Positions 11,061-23,675 of a stretch of 64,000 bases of DNA are shown here, piece by piece. The stretch is from Alisma plantago-aquatica. Taxonomy: Eukaryota > Streptophyta > Magnoliopsida > Alismatales > Alismataceae. The notes below the pieces were generated by a model, which was not told the DNA's origin, made no database searches, and saw nothing but the letters and a program-made list of their open reading frames with translations. The stretch lies in NCBI GenBank assembly GCA_963693085.1, contig OY856411.1, positions 1,348,790,050-1,348,854,049 of the forward strand, given 5' to 3'. Positions within the stretch are counted from its first letter, which is position 1. Each line of letters opens with the position of its first letter. The position numbers and the translations under genes are program-made.

Positions 11061-14000
11061 ATCACATTCACCTCAGGATATTTCCCATATAAAAGTCATT
11101 TTCAAAAAGATAATTTTTGAGATGTTCATACCAATTTTTAGGCGCTTGTTTTAATCCATATAGTGCTTTATTTAATTTGCAGACATGATCAAATTGTTTT
11201 TATCTTCAAAATTGGGAGGTTGAGCAACATAAACTGCTTCTTGAATTATTCCATTTGAAAATGCACTTTTAACATCCATTTGAAAGAGTTTGATGTTTTT
11301 ATGTGCAGCTAGAGCTGATAGCATATGAATTGATTTGATTCTAGCTATGGAAGCATAGGTTTCATCAAAGTCAATTCCTTCTTGTTGATTATACCCTTGT
11401 GCAACCAGTCAAGCTTTATTTCTAACAACTTTCCCGACTTCATTTAATTTGTTATGAAATATCCATTTAGTTCTGATAATGATCTTATCTTTAGGTCTAG
11501 GTACCAAATCCCATACACCATTTTTAATGAACTGGTTTAATTCTTCTTTCATAGTGATTATACAATAATCATTTTTAAGAGTTTCATCAACCTTTTTAGG
11601 TTCAATTATGGATACAAAAGTGACGTTAGCTATGTCTCTAAATGGAGATCTAGTTTTTACTTTATCAAAGGGATCACCAATTATTAAATCTTGTGGATGG
11701 TCTTTTATTATTCTTGGAATGGATTGGTGTGATTCATCATTTTGATTTTCATTTTTTTCATTTTCAACATTGTTATCTTCTTTAGAGGATATAGTTAAAT
11801 CTTCAATTTGTTGTAAAAGATCATTTCCTACTTCATTTATGGTTTGATTTTCATGAATATTACATGAATTGATTCCTCTACTTTCTTAGATACATTATTG
11901 AAGATTCTATAGGCCTTACTTGAGGTTGAAAAACCTAAGAAGAACCCTTTTTGTGATTTAGGATCAAATTTATCTTTATCATCTTTTGTGTTTAAAACAT
12001 AGCATGGAGTTCCAAAGATGTGAAAACAATCTAGTCTTATTTCTTAGAAAATTGTATTTCATAAGGAATTCATTTAAGTTTTGGATGAATTGTGATTTTA
12101 TTCTGAACATAACATGCAATATTAACAGGTTCAACCCAAAAAGTTTTAGGTGTGTTATGTTCCAATAGCATGGTTCTAGCCATTTCTTGTAAAGAATGGT
12201 ATTTCCTTTCAACTAAGCCATTTTGTTGGGGAGAACAAGAAGCAAAAAAATTGTGAGTATATCCTATAGAAGAGCAAAAATCTTCAAAAGCATGGTTTTC
12301 AAATTCTCCCCCGTGATCACTCCTAATGGTGAAAATTTTACTTTGAAGTTGATTTTCAATTTTACAAAACTGAATGAATATTTCAATAGTATTATCTGTT
12401 ACCAGAAAGAAAATTTATCCAGATATATCTATTATAATAATAAAAAATTACAAAACAATGTTTCTTTCCACTACAGATAGTATTCTCATAGGTCCAAATA
12501 AATCCATGTGTATAAGTTCAAGAGGTCTAGATGTACTAAGAATTTGTTTTGATTTGAAAGAAGTTTTAGTTTGTTTTCTGATGGTACAAGGTTCACAATT
12601 TAGGGTTATCAAAAGAGATTTTAGGTAAACCAAAAATTAGATCATATTTAATTAACTTTTTAATAACATGAGTACTTACATGTCCTAATCTTCTATGACG
12701 TAGATTTTGAGTATTATCATTTTCAATAAGACATTTACCAACAAATGATTTCATAGAGTTATGCCTAAGAACATATAGATTGCCTACTATTTTACATTTT
12801 TATACTATTTTACTTATATTTTCCTCAATAAATTTGCAACACATTTTATTAAAAAGTGCATCATAACCACTATCACATAATTGACTAACACTTAGAAAGT
12901 TGTGGTGTAATCCATCTACTAATAGCACATTCTTAATAGTGAGATTAGTTTTGACATTACCTATTCCCATGATGGTGCCTTTGTTATTGTCTTCAAACTT
13001 GACTGAGCCTCCCTTTTTCTTTTCAAGTGTTTTGAAAGCATTTTTATTTCCAGTCATGTGTTTGGAGCATCCAATATCTACCACCCAATCATGCAAATTT
13101 GAGAATTTTTTTGGTACTCAAGTAGAGTCCATGATGGTTATGTATGAAACATATATTATTAAGCCAAAAACATTTCTATAGATAATATCTGAAATATTCA
13201 ACCTTGGAGTTCTGTCAAGTGTTCGATCGAATTATTTTTCAGCTGAGAGGTTTCTCGGTTGAAATATTTGTCGATCGAGATCAGTTTTAGTCTTTTCTAT
13301 TTTAATAGTTTTCAAATGGATCTTTGTTTTGAATGGAAGAAATGCAAATGAATATCAAATTTGGTCGAGATAAGACATAAATGCATCTATTAAGATTAAG
13401 CATAAGTCAAATCTCAACAAGTTCCCATTTTTATTTTAAGTTGGAGTTTTGGGAACCCAAACCATGTCAAGAGTTCGTTTCTTCCATTATTCAAATGAAA
13501 AGGAGTAATGTCCTAGACGGTAATGAAATGTGATAAAAGATAGTTCTTTTTTCTTTTGAACATTTTGAGAATTTACAATTTTAGTTTTAGGTACATATAT
13601 AGTTCTAGTTTGAGGAACGTCCCCTTTTAGGTTGGTTTTTAAGTACATAACCTAAACCTCTTCTTTGCACTTTTTTACGAGCATTATCCAAAATATTGTC
13701 GAGACTCTTATTTCTTTGCATTATTCTAGAAACTTGTTGTTTTAATTTGCCATTTTCAACAACCTTTTTAGTTATATCTATGTTTACTTGACTAAGTTGG
13801 GAAAATAGTGTTTTCTTTTCTTTCATTTCAGCATCATAGTTTGTGTGGTTGCATAATATAGGTTGAGTTTGATAATCTTTTAACTTAGAAAGCATATCAA
13901 AATTTTATTGATTTAGTAGATTGTTATTACCTTCAAGAGTTTGTATTTTAACTTTGTAACTTCCAATGGATTCTTTTAGTAAATTGTTTGAGTTCTTTAA

Positions 14001-14228
14001 GGTATCATTTTTAGAAATTAAATCATTTAGATCATTATGGAGTTCATCAACCATTTTAGTAAGTTTTTTTCTTTTGTTTCTTACAATCAATGTATTTAGC
14101 ATGAATTTCTTCTAACCTACTGCAAGTTATTATTTAGAGAGTTCAAAAATATCTACCACATTGCTTTTTTCTTCATCTTCCTTGCCCATGAGACATTCAA
14201 CTTCTTCTTCACTACTTATGCTATCACC
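11060..14228 (-). pseudogene. SIRE gag-pol remnant: coiled coil, protease, integrase, partial RT
   Basis: Read right to left. 14102-13605 has heptad-like lysine/leucine/asparagine-rich coiled coil (LLKESIGSYK...). 13604-13110 is a weak linker. The protease follows at 13090-12990 (WVVDIGCSKHMTG), where the catalytic Asp-Ser-Gly is now Asp-Ile-Gly. The integrase shows RRLGHVSTHVIKKL near 12700 (zinc-binding start), RPLELIHMDLFGP near 12530 and a QQNGLVERK-like block near 12220. RT begins near 11510 (NGVWDLVPRP) and has LFQMDVKSAF near 11280. It ends after [19 protein letters not shown] near 11100. The YVDD half of RT and all of RNase H are missing, apparently deleted. Frameshifts and stops are frequent. 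It cannot make an active product. Confidence 0.8.
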
Positions 14229-14233
14229 ACTAG
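14229..14233 (+). repeat. Tekay-1 target-site duplication, left copy
   Basis: ACTAG directly precedes the TGTAACATCC start of LTR1. The same five bases follow the CACA end of LTR3 at 37645-37649. A 5-bp duplication is the standard size for Ty3/gypsy integration. The flanks on each side belong to the same interrupted SIRE gag-pol reading. Confidence 0.85.
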
Positions 14234-15128
14234 TGTAACATCCCTGACCTGGGTTATGCTATAACCTACAAGTTTGCTTAATTAAGTTTTTCAAAAATTT
14301 GTTTTAATCTTTTGAAAAGTAATTAAGACTCTCCTTGAGTTTAATTTTCAAGTTTGAGCTTATTTGCAAACTGTTTGTGCATTATATGATAGTTTGGGTG
14401 TAGTTTGCAATTTACCCAAAATGAGGGGTTATATTGCAATATGTCACATTTTAAACATGCTTCAAGTGCTTTATCATCATAAGAGAGATAATGATGCTAA
14501 GGGGTGGCTTGTGGAAAGCCTAAGTTCCAAGTTAGAGTTTGTTTGTATAATGCTTGTGCCTTGTGTACAATTTTGGTGCAATTTGCAATTTACCCAAAAT
14601 GTAGGGTTTAAATGTGAAGTATCACATATAGAGTGTCCCTACTCTCTCTTAGAATCATCTAGAGGATATAGAAATAAAGAGGCACCATGTTTGAACCATT
14701 TTTGAGTGATGGTATTCTTGGTGATGAAAAGACCAAGAAGAGTTGTATAGCTGAAACCCTAAATTGAGTTGTATTGGGTTATATCGAGTTGTAGAGCTTA
14801 AATGGGGATGCCTATTGGCCAAGGAGACATATAGAATGTCCCATATAGTTTTGTCAACTCTTGGCCTTTGCCATGATGGGTTAAACACCTCATGGAGGTG
14901 ATGGATATCAGTTTGCAACTTTCCTTAGAAAAAGTGTATCAATTTGTGAATAAAGTGATGTTGAGTTGAAATATCTTGCTCAATAAGATAACTGATTGCC
15001 AAATCTTATCCCTAGATTATCCTCAAGATTTTTGCATGTCAAGATAAATATGCATGCATGGACACGTGGCACCTAGTAGTGTAAAATGATGACACCACTT
15101 ATACACACTCTCTCTCATGAACCTCAAT

Positions 15129-15136
15129 TATATATA
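15129..15136 (+). promoter_or_regulatory. TATA box of Tekay-1 LTR1
   Basis: TATATATA followed by ACCACTCC. The identical box occurs in LTR2 at 24590-24597 and in LTR3 at 34059-34066, about 900 bases into each LTR. The likely transcription start is a few tens of bases downstream. Confidence 0.6.
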
Positions 15137-15934
15137 CCACTCCTTTCACCTACTAGTGAAACTTTGTGAACCTTATCACCCTATTTCTCTTAGATATCAT
15201 GCATAGTAGTAAGGAGAAAGAGGCTCAAGCCATTAAGCCTAAGTTGAATCCATGGTCATCTTCAACCTTGGATAAATCATGATCTCAGGTTGTGATTCTT
15301 TCTTTCTTTCCTTCTTCACCAAGTTTTTAACTATGGTGATTCCTTGCATGTTGAGGAGTTGTAAACGAGTCTTGAATCTGTGATAAGTTCATCTTCAACC
15401 TTGGGAACGTGAAGCTTAGGAGCTTGGATCTTTGAAGTTGTTCTTGAGGTGGGTTATATAACTTGAACCCAACCATGTTATTATTCACCTTCAATCTTGG
15501 TATACTTGATTTTTTTTTGAAGTTATCTTGCTATACTTGATGATCTATTTACAATTTCGAGTTTTATTGAATAATTGATGAATCCATGAGTTCTAATATT
15601 GACATAGAACTGTTGTACATGAACTAGAACAGTAAGTAACGAAGTCTAGATCTTGATGATGATGACATCATCATAGCACAAACCGATATCATGTTGAAGT
15701 ACCTCTAACCCGATATGGTGATGAAACCCAATATATAATATGAAACCCGATATACCTTGGAACCCCACACCCCTATCGGTTTGTACTCTTGGGTTAGTTG
15801 AGACTTACCAGTCATCTAGGTTGTCACTTAACACATGGTGAAGGGTAGGCTGACACCATGAAGGTTTGGAGAGTTGTGAACATAAAGGTCTAACCTGACA
15901 TGCCAAAACCCTAATTTTGAGCAACCCGATATGA

Positions 15935-16640
15935 GTGACACACACATACACCTCATGCACGATATGGTGATCAAGGATACACCTCATGCATGATATGGTG
16001 ATGAGCCTACACCTCATTCATGATATTGTGATGAACCTATACCTCATGCACAATATGGTGATGAACCTACACCTCATGTACGATATGGTAATCAAGGATA
16101 CACATCATGCACTATATGGTGATGAACCTACACCTCATGCATGATATGGTGATCAAGGATACACCTCATGCACAATATGGTGATGAACCTACACCTCATG
16201 CATGATATGGTGATCAAGGATACACCTCGTGCACAATATGGTTATCAAGGATATACCTCATACACGATATGGTGATCAAGGATACACCTCATGCACGATA
16301 TGGTACTCAAGGATACACCTCATGCACGATATGATGATACACACACATCTCTAGAACGATATGGTGATGAGTATACACCTTATGCACGATATGGTGACAC
16401 ACACACACACCTCTTGGGCGATATGGAAGCAAACCCACAACTCTTGGGCGATATGGAAGCAAGCACACACCTCTTGGGCGATATGGATGCAAACACACAC
16501 CTCTTAGGCGATATGGAAGCAAACCCACACCTCTTGGGTGATATGGAAGTAAGCACACACCTCTTAGGTGATATGGAAGCAAGCCCACACCTCTTGGGCG
16601 ATATGGAAGCAATCACACACCTCTTGCCCGATATGGTGGA
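15935..16640 (+). repeat. 30-31-bp CGATATGG minisatellite in LTR1
   Basis: More than twenty end-to-end units. The left subtype has unit CACCTCATGCACGATATGGT plus GATCAAGGATA or GATGAACCTA (30-31 bp). The right subtype, from about 16405, has CACCTCTTGGGCGATATGGA plus AGCAAACCCA (30 bp). Because 30 is a multiple of three, frames stay open on both strands (for example 16291-16656 plus, ten-residue repeat HLLGDMEANP). There is no start context or protein match, so I treat these as noncoding. Confidence 0.9.
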
Positions 16641-18366
16641 ATCACATCAAATCTAATATACTTGATGAAGTAACACATGAAGTGTGTTATGTCAAATGAT
16701 ACCTTAAGAGGTATAGAGTTTAATGCATTTTAATAAATGTAGGCTAATGTACCTTGAGAAAAGGATTGAGCCAACTTAATAAAGTATGATGAAATCTATA
16801 TCCTAGTAAGGATGATAGAGAAACTCATACTTTATGTAATAATCATTTAATGAGCATACATTGATACTCCTAATATGTATGGAGCTATGAATCAGGGGTT
16901 TGATTATTAATAATATGGACTTAAACCCTAATTGGCTTGAAACCCTAATAGGCTTGAAAGGGAAACCCTAACCCTAAAAATGGGAAGGTTGTAATTCTCT
17001 TGTATTGCATGGTGAGGTTATGTACTTGATATTTTTTTATTATCATGAAATACTAAACATGCATGTATCATGAGATGATGAGAATATCTAGGTATGAGCT
17101 ATGATGTTTCACATGATATAGATTAAATGGGCCTTGTGAGCCATGTGAAATACTTGTGCAATAGGTATAATGTATACCTAGTCTGAGGACCTAGAGGTAA
17201 TAGATACCTGATAAGAAGTGACAATGTTCAATGATGAACTAAGGGTTTGAATACCCAGATCTAGTAATCATGATGATGATAATGTTAAGGGATGAGAATT
17301 CCCAATAATGTGATAAGGGACTGAGATCCCGAGTGTTATGCATCCAACGTGTTCCAAAAATTATGAAAGTACTTGATAAATGTATTGCACCTTTCTTTGT
17401 AGCATCGGTTATAATTCATGTTTGTAACTTGGTTGATGCTAAAAGATATTGTAATGTGCCTAATTAATCAAATGGAACCTTATCATGTAGTTTCCCAGGC
17501 CATAGATCCATTCAGTGTCAGGATTTGCTGAATGGAGAAACATGTTTAACTCAGAGTGCATATTTTTGAATATGCGGGGGTGAAGGACGAACATATCCTT
17601 ACATCCAGATGGGAATTGATGTGTTATCTCCCTATTGAATACCAGGGTTGTCATGTGAACGCCCTGATGAAAATGTAACGGGGATTGATGTGATATCTCC
17701 TCGAAGAGAGTGCATGATGTGGTTGTAGCTCTATAGCGAAGATGCCGCTATACCCTGACAAGATAGTTGTAGATTGACATGATGTCACTGCTAGTGGTCT
17801 CGTACTGACTGAGACAGGTGAGGTCTTGGAAACTGGCTCTTCCATTGACCTTGTATGGTATCGATTTCAACTAAACGGTGGTCGGTAGGAGTATGAGAGG
17901 TATACCTCATCTCCTCTGGGAGGTAGAGACTGTACTGTAGAGGAAGGACAACAACAACAGGGACAACAATAATAGCTCAGGTTGAGTGTGCTATCTATCG
18001 TGTCTTGTAGATAGAAGTCATATGTGTCGTCTATGTACTCTCAGACCCTTGGGAGTTAGTATGTGATGGTTTTATAAATGATCTGAGATTTTGGATTGTA
18101 TGCCTCGAGGTTTTGTGTTGCATTAGTATGTGTTTTAGCAAAGCAATTGGTATATGATATCCTCGAGATGAGATGGTACAATGTATGTACAATGTGAACC
18201 ATGATGTACATATTACTTTGGTTCTTTCTATAAAGAGTTTCCTGGTAGTGGGTCTCTTTGCAAAATGGTTTTAATTTTTAGTGTTTTTTTGTTAATCCAC
18301 TATTAATGGTTATTTCATATAATTACCCTTTTGTGGCGGCCCGATCATCGAGTCGTCGTAGAGTTT

Positions 18367-18379
18367 TGGTATCAAAGCC
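18367..18379 (+). other. Primer-binding site, Tekay-1 internal region 1
   Basis: TGGTATCAAAGCC is complementary to the 3' end of plant initiator tRNA-Met (one base from the common TGGTATCAGAGCC). It lies six bases after the LTR1 end. The second internal region has the same site at 27795-27807. Confidence 0.85.
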
Positions 18380-19269
18380 TAAGGTTCACTGAATCTACAA
18401 AGTCATAGGATTAGGTTGTTGAGTCTATTCTAGTGTCCTCCAGTTTATCTTATAGTGACTTCTGCTCATATAGGAGAAGAAGTAAAGTTGAAAGATGGCT
18501 GGAGCACATGAAGAACATGTTGCTGAGAGCAGTGTTGCTAGACCAGGAGGAGGTGCAAGGGAACATGCTAGAGAGGAATCAGTGCCTGAGAATCCCCAGC
18601 TTGATCAAGCCATGCTAGAAAACCTAGCCTTTCATGCTCTTTTCGGGTAGTTCATGACCACAATGACGCATATGACAGATCGAATGCCAACACCAACACC
18701 AGCACCTAGGGCACCAGTTCCCAATGAGGGACATGGATCTAGTAAGACCTTTGAGCGGTTATGTCAGGTAGGAGCCACCAAATATGTCAGTATAGCTGAC
18801 CCAAAAGATGTAGATTTATGGCTCACTAAGCTGGAAAAATCCTTAAGAATCCTTAGCATCCTAGAAACTGATAAAGTTAGGCATGCTGTGTACCTTTTAA
18901 AAGGAAGTGTTGGCCACTGGTGGGCCATTGAAGAAGAAAAAGACCTGGTGTTGAGGTTGGATGGTAGGAATTCTGACGTGTGTTTGTCAGTAAATTATTT
19001 TCCAAGACTTATCTGGATGAGAAAATCTTGCAATTTGAGCGGATTACACAAGGACCAATGAAGATTAGTGAGTATAAAGCTAAGTTCATGGAGCTTCTGT
19101 GGTTTTGTCCACACATGGCTACTACGGATGAGGAGAGGATTCAACATTTTGAGAAGGCTTTAAATGCTGAGTTAACCACACTTGTAGCTACTCTAGGAAT
19201 AGAGAGAGGTTTGCAATCTTCATGGAGTCAGTTAGGAGGATAGAGAGGTCTATGATTGAGAAATAAGAG

Positions 19270-19277
19270 GCTAACAG
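19270..19277 (+). repeat. MITE target duplication, left copy (internal region 1)
   Basis: GCTAACAG pairs with GCTAATAG at 19798-19805 (one mismatch). Eight bases is the hAT size. Copy 2 has the same pair at 28693-28700 and 29219-29226. Confidence 0.75.
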
Positions 19278-19797
19278 TAGGGGTGAGCATCGGTCCAGAA
19301 CCGGACCGGACCAGACCGAGGATCGATTTGTAAGAATTTATGGATCGTAGACCATACCGTTTTGAGGTAGGACCAGACCGGGACCAGACCATTTTGAGGT
19401 AGGATCAGACTGGATCGGACCGTTTGGACCGTAATCAACCTTTTTACCTTTTTCACAACTTATTTAATTGTAAAAAGTGGATAATATTAGTTACTTCTAA
19501 CAATTATATAACATTGATAGAAAATATTTGCACTACTAATGATTATATGTGTACTTTATTTGTACTTATTACATAATGTACTGACAAATATACATGTATT
19601 TTACATAAAAGTCGGTCTACGGTCCGGTCCACGGTTAGACCATTTTTGGATCAGACCGGACCAAAGACCGAATTTACCAAAATGTGTGGACCGCAGACCG
19701 AACCAAACTCATTATGGATCAGACACAGGACTAGACTAGACCGAACTGGCCGGTCTAGTCTGGTTTTGTGGTCTGGACCATTATTTGCTCACCCCTA
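19278..19797 (+). mobile_element. hAT-like MITE in gag, copy 1
   Basis: A 520-bp element has terminal inverted repeats beginning TAGGGGTGAGCA and ending TTGCTCACCCCTA (a mismatch or two), flanked by an 8-bp duplication. Subterminal regions are packed with GGACCG/CGGTCC-type motifs in both orientations (19291-19440 and 19615-19780). An AT-rich centre without a transposase lies between. Termini, duplication length and size fit non-autonomous hAT elements. Short frames within it are incidental. Confidence 0.85.
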
Positions 19798-20208
19798 GCT
19801 AATAGTAGGAAAGTACCTGCCCAGTTCTAGGGACAGAGGTTTGGAAGTTTCAAGAAACTGAGATTTCCTGCACCAGTAGCACCATAGAGGTTCAATGCTC
19901 AGACATAATGGACATCAAGCAAGGGTAGAGGCCATATTTTTCTGCCAAGTGGAGCCCATAGTACGGCATCAATGTCACTAATAGGACCATCTAGACCACA
20001 GTGGGACATAAACTATTTCAAATGTGGGTAGACAAGACATGTGATGAGAGAATGTCCAGTTAGAGACATGGAGGTAACCCAACCACCGGGGAAGAGTCAA
20101 CAAGGTTCTTAGATGAAATAGTTTAGTAATGGCACGCGAGGATGTAGACAAGCATCCCAAGCAGGTTCATCTTCACCAAACAATAGGGCACGAAGTCGGC
20201 AACAGGCA

Positions 20209-23200
20209 ATGATAAGATTCTATTCTATGAATCAGTCGGAGGCAGTAGTCAATCCACGAGTTGTGACAGGTCAGATGGAATTGTTTCATTCTGATATGTC
20301 TTCATCCTACTTCATATTTATTTTGATTGATCTGGGTGATACACATTCCTTTATCACTCGAAAAGTGATTCATGACTGCAATATGACTGTCATTCGTAGA
20401 GCAGATAATCTGTTATTAGAAACTTTGTTAGTCAGATCTGCAGTGTTGCGGGAGGTATGTTCTCCCTGTGTTCTTTCCTTTTCAGAAGACATCATTCAGG
20501 TGGATCTTATACCACTTGTGATGCACATGTTTGATGTAATTCTTGGGATGGATACCCTAGAAAAGTATAAGGTTGTCTTGGATTGTGGTTCCAAGCAAGC
20601 CATATTCGTAGACAGTGATGAGACATGGGTCTTTCAGGGGGGACAACAATGGTAGTTGAGAGATTGATGCGACAAGGATGTGAAGCATTCTTGGCACATG
20701 TGGTAGGCACCAAAGTAGAGAGTCCTAGTCTTTCTAAAGTTCTTGTTGTCAGGGAATTCAAAGATGTGTTTCCTAAAGAATTTCCAGATATTCCTCCACC
20801 TTAAGAGATTAATTTCAAGATTAATCTAATTTTGGGTACACAACCCATAGCTCAAACACCTTATAGGATGGTGCCTACTGAGGTGGCAGAACTCAAGAAA
20901 CAGTTACAAGAGTTTCTTGAGAAAGGTTTCATTCGACCGAGTACTTCGCCATGGGGTGCTCTAGTTCTTTTTGTTAAAAAGAAGGATGGATCTATGAGAT
21001 TATGCATAAACTATAGACAACATAACAAGGTGACTATACAGAATAAATATCCTCTTCCCAGGATAGATGATCTGTTTGACTAGTTGCGTGGTGCAACCGT
21101 GTTCTCTAAGATTGATCTAAGGTCAGGATACCATCAATTACATATCACAGAGGATGACATACCTAAGTCATCCTTTAGGACAAGGTATGGTCATTATGAG
21201 TTTGTAGTTATGTCATTTGGACTAACTAATGCACCAGCTGCCTTCATGGAGCTGATGAATAGAATCTTGCGGTCATTCCTTGATCAGTTCATAGTGGTCT
21301 TTATAGACGACATCCTGATATACAGTGGAGATGGTCAACAACATGAACAACACCTCTATCAAGCCTTGACTTTGCGAAGACAACACAAGCTATATGCTAA
21401 GTTTAGCAAGTGTGAGTTTTGGTTGTTAGAAGTGTCTTTCCTAGGACACAATATATATATTTTAGGTATTCATGTTGATCCTAAGAAAGTGGAGTCTGTT
21501 GTAGAGTGGGAACAGCCCAAGATACCAACTGAGATTTGCAGTTTCCTAGGTCTGGCAGGTTACTACATAAGGTTTATTAAAGACTTCAGTTCTATAGCAT
21601 TACCCCTAACTAGGTTGACCAGGAAGGAGGTTCCTTTTGTCTAGAATGACAAGTGTCAGCGTTCTTTCTAGTTATTGAAAGAAAGGTTGACTAGTGCACC
21701 TGTGTTGGCTTTACCTGAGAAGGGAAATGGATACATTGTTTTCTGTGATGCCTCTAAGAATGGTTTAGGATGTGTGCTGATGTAGAGTGATCATGTAGTT
21801 TCTTTTTCTTCCCGACATCTTAAGAAACATGAGGAGAATTATCCGACGCATGATCTAGAATTAGCTACAGTGGTCCATACATTGAAGATTTGGAGGCATT
21901 ATATTTATGGATAAACATGTCAGATTTTCACAGACCATAAAAACTTAAAGTACATCTTCTCACAACACAAGTTGAACATGAGACAATGCTACTGGATGGA
22001 ATTAATCAAGGACTATGATTGTACAATTGATTAACATCTAGGAAAAGCTAATGTAGTGGCAAATGCACTAAGTAGAAAATCTTCATCTCCACCCATAGAT
22101 AAAGCACAGTTGAATTCTTTGATGTGCTTTAACCGGGATATGTTTGTCTCTTTAAGACAAATAAATGTACAGTTAAAAGTATCTTTGTTGGCCGAATTGT
22201 TAGCTGAGATGCATGTGAAACCTACACTGAGACAACAGATTAAAGAAGCACAATAGGATGATACTGTGATCCAATAGATCATGTCAGAGTATGGTAGTGA
22301 GAAACAAGATGGTTTCCATGAGTTAGAGGATGATGTAGTATGTTACCATTGTAGGATGGTAGTACCTGATGTTAATGACTTAAGAAAGATAGTTACGGAG
22401 GAAACTCATTCATCCATGTATGCAATGCATCCAGGGAGTACTAAAACGTATCATAACTTAAAAGATATGTATTGGTGGCTTGGTTTGAAGAAGGATGTAG
22501 GTAAGTTTGTTATGCGATGTCCAGTGTGTTAAAAAATTAAAGTAGAACACCAAAATCCTACAGGAACATTGCAACCCTTACCTATACCACAGTGGAAATG
22601 GGATCACGTTACAATGGACTTAGTGGTTGGTCCACCCTATACAACAAAAAGTCATGATTCCATTTGGGTGATAGTTAATAGGTTGACTAAGTTAGCACAT
22701 TTTCTTCAGGTTAAAACAACCTATACTACTGAAACACTTACACATAACTACACAGATGAGATAGTGTGGTTACACGGAGTTCTAGCTACAATTGTGTTTG
22801 ATAGAGGTCCCTAGTTTACAAGTAATTTTTGAGAATGACTACATAAAGCCTTGGGTACGTAGTTAAAGTTTAGCACAACTTTTCACCCTCAGACAGATGG
22901 ACAATTTGAAAGGACTATACAGACTTTAGAGAACTTTCTTAGGGCATATGTTCTTCAGTTTGTAGGAAGTTGGGACTTACACTTGAGCTTAATTGAGTTT
23001 TCCTACAACAATAGTTATCAAACAAGTATTGATATGGCACCATATGAAGAATTATATGGTAGACATTGTAGATCTCCATTATATATGCTAGTATGAGACA
23101 TGAGAATACCAACTTCTGGGTCCTGAATTAGTGCAACAAACAACTGAAAAGATTAACATAATACAACAACAGTTGAAAGCTACATAGGATAGATAGAAGT

Positions 23201-23658
23201 CATATGTCGATAAATTCCGTAGAACTTTAGAGTTCCCAGTTGGATACAAGGTGTATCTCAAGGTCTCTCCTTAGAAAGGTGTTCTCAGATTTGGGAAGAA
23301 GGGTAAATTAGCTCCTAGATTTATGGGACCTTACCTAGTGACAACACAGATTGGAAAGGTAGCCTATAGGTTGGAGTTGCCACTTGAGCTACATATACTA
23401 CATCCAATGTTTCATATATTTATCCTAAGAAAGTGTCATCTTGATACAGAGTTGGTGTTGTAACCTGTAGAGGTAGAATTGAATGAAGATATATCCTATG
23501 TGGAAGGTCCAATGATGATTCTTGACAGAAGAATCAAGAAGTTGAAAAAGAAAGACATAGTTCTTGTGAAAGTTCTCTAGAATCATCGTGGAGTTGAAGA
23601 AGCTACATGGGAGCTGGAGGAAGAAATGAGGAGGAAGTACCCTTCTCTTTTCTCTTGA
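20209..23658 (+). pseudogene. Tekay-1 pol, copy 1: protease, RT, RNase H, integrase, chromodomain
   Basis: Domains in order follow. Protease 20209-20655 has ID-LGDTHSFI, where catalytic Asp-Ser-Gly is Asp-Leu-Gly (20329-20337). RT 20832-21644 has [25 protein letters not shown] and an intact FIDDILIY (21300-21323). RNase H 21645-22080 has VFCDASKNGLG and FTDHKNLKYI. Integrase 22281-23095 has HPGSTKTYH...CPVC, then WDHVTMDLV and DRGP. A chromodomain-like end has EEATWELEEEM (to 23658). In-frame stops include 21081, 21642, 21669, 21783, 22033, 22812, 23272 and 23578. Most sit where a Gln (CAG/CAA) or Trp (TGG) is expected. About 15 bases are missing at 20640 relative to copy 2. It is not functional. 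Confidence 0.88.
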
Positions 23659-23675
23659 GATTTCGGGGACAAAAT

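Larger units (their letters stand above)
14234..18360 (+). repeat. Tekay-1 LTR1 (5' LTR)
   Basis: It starts TGTAACATCC after the ACTAG target duplication and ends TCGTCGTA, followed by five bases and the PBS. The length is 4127 bp. It contains a TATATATA box at 15129-15136, a 30-31-bp repeat array (15935-16640), telomere-like AACCCTAA blocks near 16920-16980 and the PBS-proximal GTGGCGGCCCG block. Compared with LTR3 it lacks about 380 bp (between about 17921 and 17922, where LTR3 has 36835-37215). Open frames inside are repeat by-products. Confidence 0.9.
18495..20208 (+). pseudogene. Tekay-1 gag, copy 1, broken by stops, frameshift and MITE
   Basis: The start is chosen at ATGGCTGGAGC, which is conserved in copy 2. 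The Gag core is visible as VGATKYVSI, DLWLTKLEKSLRIL, YLLKGSVGHWW, then in another frame TYLDEKI and ISEYKAKFMELLWFCP. Lesions are a TAG at 18648 (AAG in copy 2), a frameshift near 18990 shared with copy 2, and a 520-bp MITE (19278-19797). After the MITE, a CCHC zinc knuckle (20014-20055) reads YFKCG-TRHVMRECP. Its first Cys has become Tyr, and a stop replaces a Gln that copy 2 keeps. Gag would form the particle and bind RNA; this copy cannot. Confidence 0.85.

Noticed and set aside
16291..16656. Open frame with ten-residue repeats (HLLGDMEANP), and its minus-strand partners; similar frames at 25736-26094 and 35206-35629
   Set aside because: The frames stay open on several strands only because the DNA repeat is 30 bp. 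There is no start context or homology, and the array varies in unit number between LTRs.
16920..16985. AACCCTAACCC blocks resembling plant telomere repeats (also near 26350 and 35855)
   Set aside because: Only a few imperfect units at a fixed place in each LTR; not a telomere or an interstitial telomere array.
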